Shown: positions 1-6,320, numbered from the stretch's first letter. The stretch: DNA of 6,408 nt from Tepidiphilus sp. (GCA_028684345.1 JAQUGB010000100.1:1-6408), one strand, 5' to 3'. Numbers and translations are program-made. Notes: generated by a model not told the origin, from the letters alone.

Positions 1-790
1 CGAGCGCCATGGTCTCGGTGGAAACCGTGTCCGGCGCCAAGGAGGGTTCGCCCTCCTCCCAACGCATGGCGATGAGCGAGACGTTGTCCGAGTTGGGCCC
101 CGCCTCCATCTCCGCCTGCTCCACCAGCTCGGGCACCACCTTCATGAGCGGCCCGCGCGCGAGGCGCTCGGCGATCTCCTCGTCGTCGAGCACGCCCCAC
201 AGGCCGTCGGAACACAGGGCGAGCACGTCCCCCGGCTGCAACACCGCCCGGCGGCCGAAGTCGATGTGCGGCAAGGTTTCCCCGCCGAGCGAGCAATAGA
301 GGCGGTTGCGGCTGTCGTGCGTGCGCAACTGGGCTTCGCTGAGCACCCCCTGTTCGATCAGGAGCTGCGCGTGCGAGTGGTCGATGGTGCGCGTGAGCAC
401 CTTGCCATGGCGGATGTGATAGAGGCGCGAATCGCCCACGTGCGCCCACCAAGCGTATCCCCCTTCCTGCACGAGGCAGGTGACGACCGTCGCACGCGGG
501 TTCCCCTCGATGTGATTCACGCGGGCATATTCCAGGATCGCATAGTGCGCGTTGATGATCGCCTGCGACAGGAAACTCAAGGGATCCTCGACGCGCGGCT
601 TGGCCGACAGGCGAAACGCCTGGATGAGGCTCTGCAGCGCGATCTGCGCCGCCACTTCGCCAGCCGCATGCCCCCCCATGCCGTCGGAGAGCACCATGAG
701 GAGCGCCTCGCGCGAATAGGCATAGCCCACCCGGTCTTCGTTCACCGGCCTTCCACCCACGCTCGTGGCCTGATGGATGGAGAACTTCAT
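1..790 (-). CDS. PP2C-family Ser/Thr protein phosphatase (3' end beyond window)
   Basis: Metal-dependent phosphatase expected to remove phosphate from Ser/Thr residues in the cytoplasm, probably opposing the kinase encoded just upstream. All 263 codons in the window are open, and no stop is reached before the left edge. Family motifs appear in order: RPVNED (residues 14-19), SDGMGGH (35-41), the RATVV strand (99-103), HVGDSRLY (117-124), LGGE (168-171), CSDGLWG (193-199) and SDNVSL (234-239). The metal-binding Asp residues D36, D195 and D235 are all present, so the enzyme looks active. No signal peptide or membrane segment is seen. The catalytic domain is essentially complete by residue 244, and what follows is an acidic tail of unknown length. 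The start is well supported: AAGGAG (798-803) lies 7 bases before the ATG, which overlaps the kinase stop as ATGA, implying translational coupling. Function is secure at family level; substrates are unknown. Confidence 0.93.
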   Translation of the reverse strand, partial: MKFSIHQATSVGGRPVNEDRVGYAYSREALLMVLSDGMGGHAAGEVAAQIALQSLIQAFRLSAKPRVEDPLSFLSQAIINAHYAILEYARVNHIEGNPRATVVTCLVQEGGYAWWAHVGDSRLYHIRHGKVLTRTIDHSHAQLLIEQGVLSEAQLRTHDSRNRLYCSLGGETLPHIDFGRRAVLQPGDVLALCSDGLWGVLDDEEIAERLARGPLMKVVPELVEQAEMEAGPNSDNVSLIAMRWEEGEPSLAPDTVSTETMAL

Positions 791-1731
791 CGTTCGGCTC
801 CTTCAGGAAGGGACGGCATCAGCGAGCGGTATTCGGTGGCGGCCACCAAGAACGGCACGTAGGCCGAGAGCACCTTCTGCACCGCATAGGCACTCTGCGG
901 CCGCTTCTCGGGATCGAGCTGCATCAGGTCGACGATGAGATCGATCAGCTCCGGCGTATAGTGCTCCCGATAGGGTTCGAGGCGCTGCGCCAGATCGTCC
1001 TTCTCCTGCCGCGCCTCCGCCCGCGGCGGCGCCTGCCCGGTGACGCAGGTATAGAGCGTGGCGCCGAAGCTGTAGAGATCGGTCCACGGCCCGATGTCCT
1101 CCCGCTTGCCGCTGAGCTGCTCGGGCGGAGCGTAGCCGGGCGTGAACATCGTGCGCACCCACTCCTGGTCGGAAGACAGGCTCTGGCGCGCCGAGCCGAA
1201 ATCGATCAGCACCGGATCGCCGTTGCGCCGCAGGTAGATGTTGGCCGGTTTCAAGTCGAGGTGCAGCAGCTTGTGCGTATGCACCTCGCGCAGGCCCGAG
1301 AGGACCCGCAAGCCCATCGCCCGGATGAAACTCTCGCGCAGACCCCCGTGCTTTTGCCGGATGTACTGCAGGAGCGTGCGCCCTTCTTCATACTGCATCA
1401 CCATGTAGACGGTCTGGTTGGCGCGGAAAAAGTTGAGCACCCGGATCACGTTGGGATGATTGATGCGCGCGAGCGACCGCCCTTCCTCGAAGAAACACTT
1501 CAGCCCGAAGAGGAAGGCCCGCTCGCAATCGGGCAGGATCTCCGGCTCGATATCCCCTTCCTCGCGCCGCGCCAGGGTATGCGGCAGATACTCCTTGATC
1601 GCCACCGTTTTTCCTTCGCGATCGCGGGCGCGATAGACGAAAGAAAACCCCCCCTTGGCGAGCAGGTCGAGAATGCGGTAGCCCTCCACGAGCCACCCCT
1701 CGGGCAACGGAGCGTTTTGTTGTGTCGACAT
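787..1731 (-). CDS. Cytosolic Hanks-type serine/threonine protein kinase
   Basis: Single-domain protein kinase of 314 residues that transfers ATP gamma-phosphate to Ser/Thr of unknown targets. Visible elements: glycine loop LAKGGFSFVY (about 24-33), VAIKEYLP with the ATP-anchoring Lys46, an alpha-C Glu in FFEEGRSLARI (about 80-90), hinge MVMQYEEGRTL (110-120), catalytic loop HLDLKPAN (157-164, Asp159, Lys161, Asn164), DFG (177-179), the P+1/APE region PGYAPPEQ, and DLYSFGATLY. The catalytic loop is HLD rather than HRD, a non-RD form. The outer two glycines of GxGxxG are Ala and Ser. The VAIKEYLP block is typical of a proteobacterial kinase group. There is no PASTA, transmembrane or other sensor domain; the end is a short tail after the kinase fold. 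The ATG at 1731 was chosen because a homologous-looking start precedes GWLVEGYRILD. An in-frame TTG at 1782 would add 17 non-family residues. No strong Shine-Dalgarno precedes 1731. It overlaps the downstream phosphatase by 4 bases. Confidence 0.92.
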   Translation of the reverse strand: MSTQQNAPLPEGWLVEGYRILDLLAKGGFSFVYRARDREGKTVAIKEYLPHTLARREEGDIEPEILPDCERAFLFGLKCFFEEGRSLARINHPNVIRVLNFFRANQTVYMVMQYEEGRTLLQYIRQKHGGLRESFIRAMGLRVLSGLREVHTHKLLHLDLKPANIYLRRNGDPVLIDFGSARQSLSSDQEWVRTMFTPGYAPPEQLSGKREDIGPWTDLYSFGATLYTCVTGQAPPRAEARQEKDDLAQRLEPYREHYTPELIDLIVDLMQLDPEKRPQSAYAVQKVLSAYVPFLVAATEYRSLMPSLPEGAER

Positions 1732-1750
1732 GGCCGGACCGGGTATGATA
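1720..1750 (+). promoter_or_regulatory. Candidate promoter of the yicC-gmk-rpoZ-spoT operon
   Basis: TTGTGT (1720-1725) is separated by 18 bases from TATGAT (1744-1749, 5/6 to consensus). This predicts a start near 1756 and a leader of about 26 bases to the yicC ATG at 1782. TATGATA is one of the few AT-rich patches in the GC-rich 50-base gap between divergent genes. It reads TATCATA on the other strand, so the same element could serve both directions. The -35 overlaps the first kinase codons. Consensus reading only. Confidence 0.45.
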
Positions 1751-1781
1751 AACCGCCTCGGACGAAGCGTGGAATCACTCA

Positions 1782-1810
1782 ATGATACACAGTATGACAG
1801 GGTTTGCCAG
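1782..1810 (-). promoter_or_regulatory. Candidate sigma-70 promoter for the kinase-phosphatase pair
   Basis: Read on the minus strand, CTGGCA (1805-1810, 4/6 to the -35 consensus) is followed after 17 bases by TATCAT (1782-1787, 5/6 to the -10 consensus). This would start transcription near 1775 and give the kinase mRNA a leader of about 44 bases. The -10 element overlaps the yicC start codon. A second TATCAT at 1745-1750 is an alternative, but its -35 (TTCCAC) is poor and its leader would be only about 7 bases. Consensus reading only. Confidence 0.4.
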
Positions 1811-2645
1811 CGCGCAAACCCAAATCGGCGCTCGGCTCCTGCGCCTCGAACTGCGCAGCGTCAACGGACGCTTCCTCGACCTCTATTTCCGCCTGCCCGA
1901 GGACTGGCGCTCCTTCGAGCCGCTGCTGCGTGAACGCCTGCAAAAGGCGCTCGCCCGCGGCAAGATCGAATGCCGGCTCGAAGTGCAAAGCGCGCCCGTG
2001 CAAGCGGCGCTCACGCTCGACGCCGTCGCCCTGCAGGCGCTCGCCCTCACCCAGACCGAGATCCACCGCCATCTCCCCGAAGCGGCCTCCCTCACGGTGG
2101 GCGAGATCCTGCGCTGGCCCGGCGTGGTGCGCGAACCCGAGCTCGATCCCCAAGAAACGCAACGGCGCCTGCTCGAGCTGCTCGAGACGACGCTCGCCGA
2201 ACTCCTCGCGCACCGTGCCCGCGAAGGCGAGGCACTCGCCAGTGCCATCCGTGAACGGGCCGCCGCCATCGCCGAGCTCGTCGAACGCGCCCGCGCGCTT
2301 GCGCCCGAAGCCGTCGAGGCCCAGCGCCGCAAGCTCCTCGAAGCGCTCGAAGCGCTCGGCCAGACGCCCGATCCCCAGCGCGTGGAGCAGGAAGTCGCCC
2401 TCGTCGCCCAGCGCCTCGACGTCGCGGAAGAACTCGACCGCCTCTCCTCCCACCTCCAAGAGCTCGAACGCACGCTCACGCACGGCGGCCCCGTCGGCAA
2501 ACGGCTCGACTTCCTGCTGCAGGAATTCAACCGCGAAGCCAACACGCTCGCCTCCAAGGCCGGCAGTCTGGCGCTGTCGCGCCTCGCGCTCGAGATGAAA
2601 GTGCTCATCGAACAGATCCGCGAACAAGTGCAGAACCTCGAATGA
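1782..2645 (+). CDS. yicC: YicC/YloC-family endoribonuclease
   Basis: Protein of 287 residues, the same length as Escherichia coli YicC as I recall it. It opens with the family signature MIHSMTGFA, followed by ELRSVNGRFLDLYFRLPE (about 23-40). It ends with the conserved DUF1732-type block RLDFLLQEFNREANTLASKA and the terminal helix EMKVLIEQIREQVQNLE. The middle (about 100-230) is rich in Leu, Glu, Ala and Arg and is probably a long helical or coiled-coil region. Family members have been reported as RNases; in E. coli YicC is linked to turnover of the small RNA RyhB. Whether this one cleaves a particular RNA cannot be read here. The start is fixed by the family N-terminus; a weak TGGA sits 8 bases upstream. 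It is first in the plus-strand operon, and its TGA overlaps the gmk ATG by 4 bases, which suggests coupled translation. The yicC-gmk linkage is common in proteobacteria. Confidence 0.95.
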   Translation: MIHSMTGFASAQTQIGARLLRLELRSVNGRFLDLYFRLPEDWRSFEPLLRERLQKALARGKIECRLEVQSAPVQAALTLDAVALQALALTQTEIHRHLPEAASLTVGEILRWPGVVREPELDPQETQRRLLELLETTLAELLAHRAREGEALASAIRERAAAIAELVERARALAPEAVEAQRRKLLEALEALGQTPDPQRVEQEVALVAQRLDVAEELDRLSSHLQELERTLTHGGPVGKRLDFLLQEFNREANTLASKAGSLALSRLALEMKVLIEQIREQVQNLE

Positions 2646-3268
2646 ACGAGCAGCCGCTTGGCACCCTCTACATCGTCACCGCCCCCTCCGGCGCCGGCAA
2701 GACCACCCTCGTGCATGCCGTGCTCGAACGCGAGCCGGGGCTTGCGCTCTCCGTCTCCTACACCACCCGTCCGCCCCGCCCGGGCGAAATCGACGGGCGC
2801 GACTACCACTTCATCGACTGGGAAGACTTCCTGCGCCTGCGCGACGGCGGCGAACTTCTCGAATGGGCCGAAGTCCACGGAAATTACTACGGCACCTCCC
2901 GTACGTGGATCGAAACCCAATTGCAGCAAGACCGAGACGTGCTCCTCGAGATCGACTGGCAGGGGGCGCGCCAAGTGCGCCGGATTTTCCCGCACGCCGT
3001 GAGCGTCTTCATCCTACCGCCCTCGATCGCAACGCTGGAAGCCCGGCTGCGCCACCGCGGCACCGACAGCGAAGCCACCATCGCCCGGCGCCTGGCCGCG
3101 GCCCGTGAGGAAATGCGCCACATCGAAGAATTCGACTACGTTATAATTAACGACCGGCTCGAGCGTGCCATCGACGAGCTCACCGCCGTCGTGCGCGCCG
3201 CGCGCCTGCGGCTGCCGGTGCAAAAGCGCCGCCACGCCGCCTACTTCGCCCAACTCCTACAGGAATGA
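2642..3268 (+). CDS. gmk: Guanylate kinase
   Basis: Cytosolic P-loop enzyme that phosphorylates GMP (or dGMP) with ATP to GDP (dGDP), an essential step in guanine nucleotide supply. Length of 208 residues matches the bacterial family. The P-loop is APSGAGKTT (14-22). The GMP-binding segment has SYTTRPPRPGEIDGRDYHF (39-57; Ser39, Arg43, Arg46 and Tyr55) and continues through ELLEWAEVHGNYYGTS (71-86; Glu74, Tyr83). EIDWQGARQVR and FILPPS follow, then the lid Arg-rich segment RLRHRGTDSEATIARRL. All expected binding residues are seen. Translation is probably coupled to yicC through ATGA; no good independent Shine-Dalgarno is visible. The codons for the FDYVIIND strand include GTT ATA ATT, unusual in this gene and forming a perfect TATAAT (see separate entry). 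It supplies GDP/GTP, the acceptor substrates of the ppGpp synthetase encoded two genes downstream. Confidence 0.98.
   Translation: MNEQPLGTLYIVTAPSGAGKTTLVHAVLEREPGLALSVSYTTRPPRPGEIDGRDYHFIDWEDFLRLRDGGELLEWAEVHGNYYGTSRTWIETQLQQDRDVLLEIDWQGARQVRRIFPHAVSVFILPPSIATLEARLRHRGTDSEATIARRLAAAREEMRHIEEFDYVIINDRLERAIDELTAVVRAARLRLPVQKRRHAAYFAQLLQE
3142..3147 (+). promoter_or_regulatory. Candidate internal -10 element (TATAAT) upstream of rpoZ-spoT
   Basis: A perfect -10 hexamer lies inside gmk, about 125 bases before the rpoZ start. It sits in the AT-rich patch TTATAATTAA, which stands out from its surroundings. No convincing -35 is found at 16-18 bases (CACATC at 17), and there is no TGn extension, so promoter activity is uncertain. 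If real, it would let rpoZ-spoT be transcribed independently of yicC-gmk. Confidence 0.3.
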
Positions 3269-3272
3269 CCCC

Positions 3273-3491
3273 ATGGCCCGCATCACCGTCGAAGACTGCC
3301 TCAAGCACATCCCCAACCGCTTCGAGATGACGCTCGCCGCCGCCACCCGCGCGCGCCAGCTCTCCATCGGCGCCGAACCGCTCGTGCCGCTCGATCGCGG
3401 GCGCGAACGCGACAAACCCACCGTCATTGCGCTGCGCGAAATCGCCGCCGGCAAGGTCGGGCGCGACATCCTCGACCGCGCCCAGAGCTGA
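3273..3491 (+). CDS. rpoZ: RNA polymerase omega subunit
   Basis: Small RNA polymerase subunit that binds the beta-prime C-terminal region, aids core assembly and helps form ppGpp binding site 1. The 72 residues begin MARITVEDCLKHIPNRFEM, matching the omega N-terminus (compare the MARVTVQDAVEKIGNRFDL pattern of E. coli), and continue with AAATRARQL and the conserved KPTVIALREIAAGKV (about 48-62). The MAR start, which contributes to ppGpp contact in E. coli, is conserved. The protein is shorter than the 91-residue E. coli omega, ending soon after the conserved helix, as in other betaproteobacterial omegas. The start is supported by AGGA (3261-3264), 8 bases before the ATG and overlapping the end of gmk. 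In-frame upstream extension into gmk (to 3165) would not resemble omega. It lies 4 bases after gmk and 7 before spoT. Confidence 0.97.
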   Translation: MARITVEDCLKHIPNRFEMTLAAATRARQLSIGAEPLVPLDRGRERDKPTVIALREIAAGKVGRDILDRAQS

Positions 3492-3498
3492 GACCGCC

Positions 3499-5727
3499 AT
3501 GCCCGCCGCCGAGATCCTCTCCCCCCCCGACGAGAGCTCCGCGGCGCGCGAACCCTTCGTTTCCGTGGAGCTGCCGCCATCCTACGGCGCCCTGCGCGAG
3601 AAGCTCCTCGGCTACCTCCCCTCCGCCGAAGTCGAACGCATCGACGACGCCGCCCGCTTCGCCGCCTGGTCGCACCAAGGCCAGAAGCGCGCGAGCGGCG
3701 AGCCCTACGTCACCCATCCCATCGCCGTCGCCTCCATCGTCGCCGACTGGAAGCTCGACACGTCCGCCATCATCGCCGCGCTGTTGCACGACGTGATGGA
3801 AGACGCCCATATCCGCAAGAGCGAGCTCGCGCACCGCTTCGGCCCGGTGGCGGCCGAGCTCGTCGACGGCCTCACCAAGATCGAACGGCTCGAGAGCCAG
3901 AGCCTCGAAGACAACCAGGCGGAAAACTTCCGCAAGATGCTACTCGCCATGGCGCGCGACCTGCGCGTCATCCTCATCAAGCTGGCCGACCGCACCCACA
4001 ACATGCGCACGCTGGGCGCCGTCGCCCCGGCCAAGCGCCGCCGCATCGCCCAGGAAACGCTCGAGATCTACGCCCCCATCGCCAACCGGCTCGGGCTCAA
4101 CACCCTCTATCGCGAACTGCAAGATCTCGCCTTCCAGCACCGCCATCCCTGGCGATACGCCGTGCTCGCCCACTCCGTCGAAGCCGCGCTCGGAACGCGC
4201 GACGAACTCCTCGACAAGATCCGCACACTCATCGAACGCCAGCTCGTCGTCTGGGGGGTAGAAGCCCAGATCAGCAGCCGGCGCAAGCACCTCTATTCCA
4301 TCTACCAGAAAATGCGCAGCAAGCACCTGCGCTTCGAGCAGATTCTCGACCTCTTCGGCTTTCGCGTCGTCGTGCCCGACGAAAAGAGCTGCTACCTCGC
4401 CATCGGCGCGCTGCACGCCGCCTTCAAGCCGGTGCCTGGCAAGTTCAAGGATTACCTCGCGCTGCCCAAGCCCAACGGCTACCAGTCGCTGCACACCACC
4501 GTCATCGGCCCGCAGGGCATTCCCGTCGAAATCCAGGTACGCACCCAAACCCAGCACCGGCTCGCCGAAGACGGCGTGGCCGCCCACTGGATCTACAAAG
4601 ACGCCGGCGAGCGCGTCGACGCCTTCGAGCGCCAGACCCACGCCTGGCTGCAATCGCTCGTGCAGCTGCAATCGAACGACCCCGAAGCGCGCGACTTCCT
4701 CGAAAGCTTCAAGATCGACCTCTACCCGGACGAAGTCTTCGTCTTCTCCCCGCGCGGCGAGATCTTCGCCCTGCCGCGCGGCGCCACCCCCGTCGACTTC
4801 GCCTACGCCATCCACACCGACGTCGGCCACCGCTGCATCGCCTGCCGCATCAACGGCGAACTCATGCCGCTGCGCACGGAGCTCGCCAACGGCGACCGGG
4901 TCGAGATCATCACCTCCTCCTACCCCAGCCCCAACCCCGCCTGGCTCAACTACGTGCGCACCGCCAAGGCCCGCGCCGAGATCCGCCACTTCCTGCGCCA
5001 CCAGAAAAACGAGCAGGCCGTCTCGCTCGGCGAGCGTCTGCTCGACCAGGCGCTGCGCCCGCGCGGCCTCACGCTGGGGCAGATCAGCGTCTTCGCCTGG
5101 GACCGCCTCCTGCGCCAGCACACCGGCCGCAGCAAGAAACAACTCCTCGAAGACATCGGCCTGGGGCACCTCAACCCGGCGCAGATCGCCGAAGAGCTCA
5201 CCCACGCGCAAGACCTCGAATCCGGCCGCCCCGGCGTGCTCAAGCCGCGCGCCTCCGGCCCCGTGCTCATCCGCGGCGACGAAGGGCAAGCCGTCGTCTT
5301 CGGCCGCTGCTGCCATCCGCTACCCGGCGACCCCATCGTCGGGCTGCTCAGCAAAGGGCACGGCCTGGAGATCCACCGCCACGACTGCCCGCGCCTGCGC
5401 CGCCAGGGCGGCGACCGGCGCTGGATCGACGTCGACTGGGATCCCAACCGCCCCGAAACCACCCGCTTCGAAGTGGGGCTGCGCGTGCTCGCCCGCGACG
5501 CCGTCGGCATGCTCGCGCGCATCACCGCCGCCATCGCCGCCGAGCACGGACACATCCTCGCCGTGCAGATGGAAGCCCACCAGGGGTTGTATCTGGCCAT
5601 CTCCTTCACCCTGCAAGTGGCCGACCGCATCCACCTTGCCCGCATCATGCGGGCCATCCGCCGCGTGCCCGAAGTCGTGCGCCTGCAGCGCGACCTCGAC
5701 GCCCAGAAAGGACTCCACCGCGCCTGA
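3499..5727 (+). CDS. spoT: Bifunctional (p)ppGpp synthetase/hydrolase (long RSH, SpoT type)
   Basis: Protein of 742 residues controlling the stringent-response alarmone by hydrolysing ppGpp and making it from GTP/GDP and ATP. N-terminal HD hydrolase: H73 in YVTHP, HDVMED (97-102) and LADRTHNMRT (162-171, D164) supply the metal ligands, so hydrolysis should be intact, unlike in RelA. Synthetase domain: RRKHLYSIYQKM (about 261-272), DLFGFRV (284-290), KFKDY (315-319), GYQSLH (327-332) and EIQVRT (344-349), all expected catalytic features. The RxKD-type motif points to the bifunctional rather than the RelA class, with Lys in place of the first Arg. Regulatory half: TGS from DLYPDEVFVFSP (about 407-470), a helical region, the zinc-finger-like segment CCHPLPGD (604-611) with HRHDC (626-630), and a C-terminal ACT domain (about 655-735). 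The ATG at 3499 begins 7 bases after rpoZ. An upstream TTG inside rpoZ (3427) is unlikely. Confidence 0.97.
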   Translation: MPAAEILSPPDESSAAREPFVSVELPPSYGALREKLLGYLPSAEVERIDDAARFAAWSHQGQKRASGEPYVTHPIAVASIVADWKLDTSAIIAALLHDVMEDAHIRKSELAHRFGPVAAELVDGLTKIERLESQSLEDNQAENFRKMLLAMARDLRVILIKLADRTHNMRTLGAVAPAKRRRIAQETLEIYAPIANRLGLNTLYRELQDLAFQHRHPWRYAVLAHSVEAALGTRDELLDKIRTLIERQLVVWGVEAQISSRRKHLYSIYQKMRSKHLRFEQILDLFGFRVVVPDEKSCYLAIGALHAAFKPVPGKFKDYLALPKPNGYQSLHTTVIGPQGIPVEIQVRTQTQHRLAEDGVAAHWIYKDAGERVDAFERQTHAWLQSLVQLQSNDPEARDFLESFKIDLYPDEVFVFSPRGEIFALPRGATPVDFAYAIHTDVGHRCIACRINGELMPLRTELANGDRVEIITSSYPSPNPAWLNYVRTAKARAEIRHFLRHQKNEQAVSLGERLLDQALRPRGLTLGQISVFAWDRLLRQHTGRSKKQLLEDIGLGHLNPAQIAEELTHAQDLESGRPGVLKPRASGPVLIRGDEGQAVVFGRCCHPLPGDPIVGLLSKGHGLEIHRHDCPRLRRQGGDRRWIDVDWDPNRPETTRFEVGLRVLARDAVGMLARITAAIAAEHGHILAVQMEAHQGLYLAISFTLQVADRIHLARIMRAIRRVPEVVRLQRDLDAQKGLHRA

Positions 5728-5835
5728 GCCCAAGCCGGGCGAGCACGACCGCGCCCCTCCACTCTTCCCAAGCCGCGCCAAGCCCATTACAATCCCGCAC
5801 GCCCGACACGACCCGAGGCACACCGGAGAGGAACG
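5728..5835. other. spoT-dksA intergenic region
   Basis: This 108-base gap is the longest non-coding stretch in the window. Its left part is C-rich with no convincing terminator: the only small hairpin (GCCC/GGGC, 5728-5740) lacks a T-run. Its right part carries the candidate dksA promoter and a strong ribosome binding site. Read-through from spoT into dksA therefore remains possible. Confidence 0.7.
5765..5793 (+). promoter_or_regulatory. Candidate sigma-70 promoter of dksA with GC-rich discriminator
   Basis: TTCCCA (5765-5770, 4/6 to the -35 consensus) and TACAAT (5788-5793, 5/6 to the -10 consensus) are spaced by the ideal 17 bases. The predicted start is near 5800, with a leader of about 36 bases. 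The bases after the -10 are CCCGCACGCCCG, a GC-rich discriminator of the sort found at promoters inhibited by ppGpp/DksA. Consensus reading only. Confidence 0.55.
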
Positions 5836-6288
5836 ATGAATACGACCAACATGACGCAAGAAACGCTCGAAGACGGCGACATCCCCACGGTGGAGGAGCT
5901 GCTGGCCATGCCCGAAGAGGAATACATGTCGCCGCGCCAGCTCAAGTTTTTCAAGCACCTCCTGCTCGAAGAAAAGCGCAGGCTGCTGGAAAAAGCCGCC
6001 GAGACCACGCAATCCCTCCAGCAGGAGAACGAAGTCACTCCCGACTGGACCGACCGCGCCACCATCGAGGAAGAACAGGCGCTGGAGCTGCGTGTGCGCG
6101 ACCGCGAACGCAAGCTCATGAAGAAGATCGACGAAGCGCTTGAACGCATCGAGAAAGGCACCTACGGCTGGTGCGAAGAAACGGGCGAGCCGATCGGCCT
6201 CAAGCGCCTGCTCGCCCGTCCCACCGCCACCCTCTGCCTCGAAGCGCAGGAACGGCACGAGCGCCTGGAAAAGCTGCAAGGCGGCTGA
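5836..6288 (+). CDS. dksA: RNA polymerase-binding transcription factor DksA (two-cysteine zinc finger)
   Basis: Protein of 150 residues, about the size of E. coli DksA (151). It binds in the RNA polymerase secondary channel and with ppGpp (site 2) represses or activates promoters. Features in order: a variable acidic N-terminus; EEEYMSPRQLKFFKHLLLEE (about 27-46); the first coiled-coil arm; the tip DWTDRA (70-75), matching the functional D71/D74/A76 tip of E. coli; EEEQALELRVRDRERKLMKKI (78-98) as the returning arm; and a C-terminal zinc-finger-like module. Of the four zinc cysteines only C113 and C134 remain: CEET has Thr116 and CLEA has Ala137. Such reduced-cysteine DksA proteins occur in other proteobacteria and can be functional. 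The start has GGAG (5825-5828) 7 bases upstream. It lies just downstream of spoT and upstream of a cysS-like start. The acidic tip and clear homology make this a true DksA rather than a TraR-like protein. Confidence 0.95.
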   Translation: MNTTNMTQETLEDGDIPTVEELLAMPEEEYMSPRQLKFFKHLLLEEKRRLLEKAAETTQSLQQENEVTPDWTDRATIEEEQALELRVRDRERKLMKKIDEALERIEKGTYGWCEETGEPIGLKRLLARPTATLCLEAQERHERLEKLQGG

Positions 6289-6320
6289 GCCACTCCCTCC
6301 TTTCGTTCCCGACCCCCGCC

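Noticed and set aside
1732..1782. TTG-initiated N-terminal extension of the kinase
   Set aside because: The added 17 residues do not resemble the family, would use a rare start, and would be translated from the region proposed to hold promoters. The ATG at 1731 is preferred.
961..1785. A 274-codon plus-strand frame opposite the kinase, and a 198-codon frame (266-862) opposite the phosphatase
   Set aside because: The minus strand carries full kinase and PP2C motif sets. The plus-strand translations are Arg/Leu/Pro-rich and featureless.
2332..2360. Short direct repeat of CTCGAAGCG in yicC
   Set aside because: It encodes the helical LLEALEAL segment. Repeated Leu-Glu-Ala codons in a GC-rich gene explain it.
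1779..2627. A 282-codon minus-strand frame opposite yicC
   Set aside because: It mirrors the GC-rich yicC codons, has no family motif and no ribosome site; yicC itself is unmistakable.
3427..3498. TTG-initiated extension of spoT into rpoZ
   Set aside because: It would overlap the conserved C-terminal part of omega in another frame, and the added residues are not RSH-like.
3940..5316. A 458-codon open frame on the minus strand opposite spoT
   Set aside because: The plus strand encodes a complete, motif-rich SpoT. The antisense product is a low-complexity Ala/Val/Glu/Gly-rich translation with no recognisable domain, as expected from GC-rich codon structure.
5728..5740. Hairpin GCCC-AAGCC-GGGC after spoT as a terminator
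   Set aside because: The stem is only four base pairs and no T-run follows. It is not a credible intrinsic terminator.
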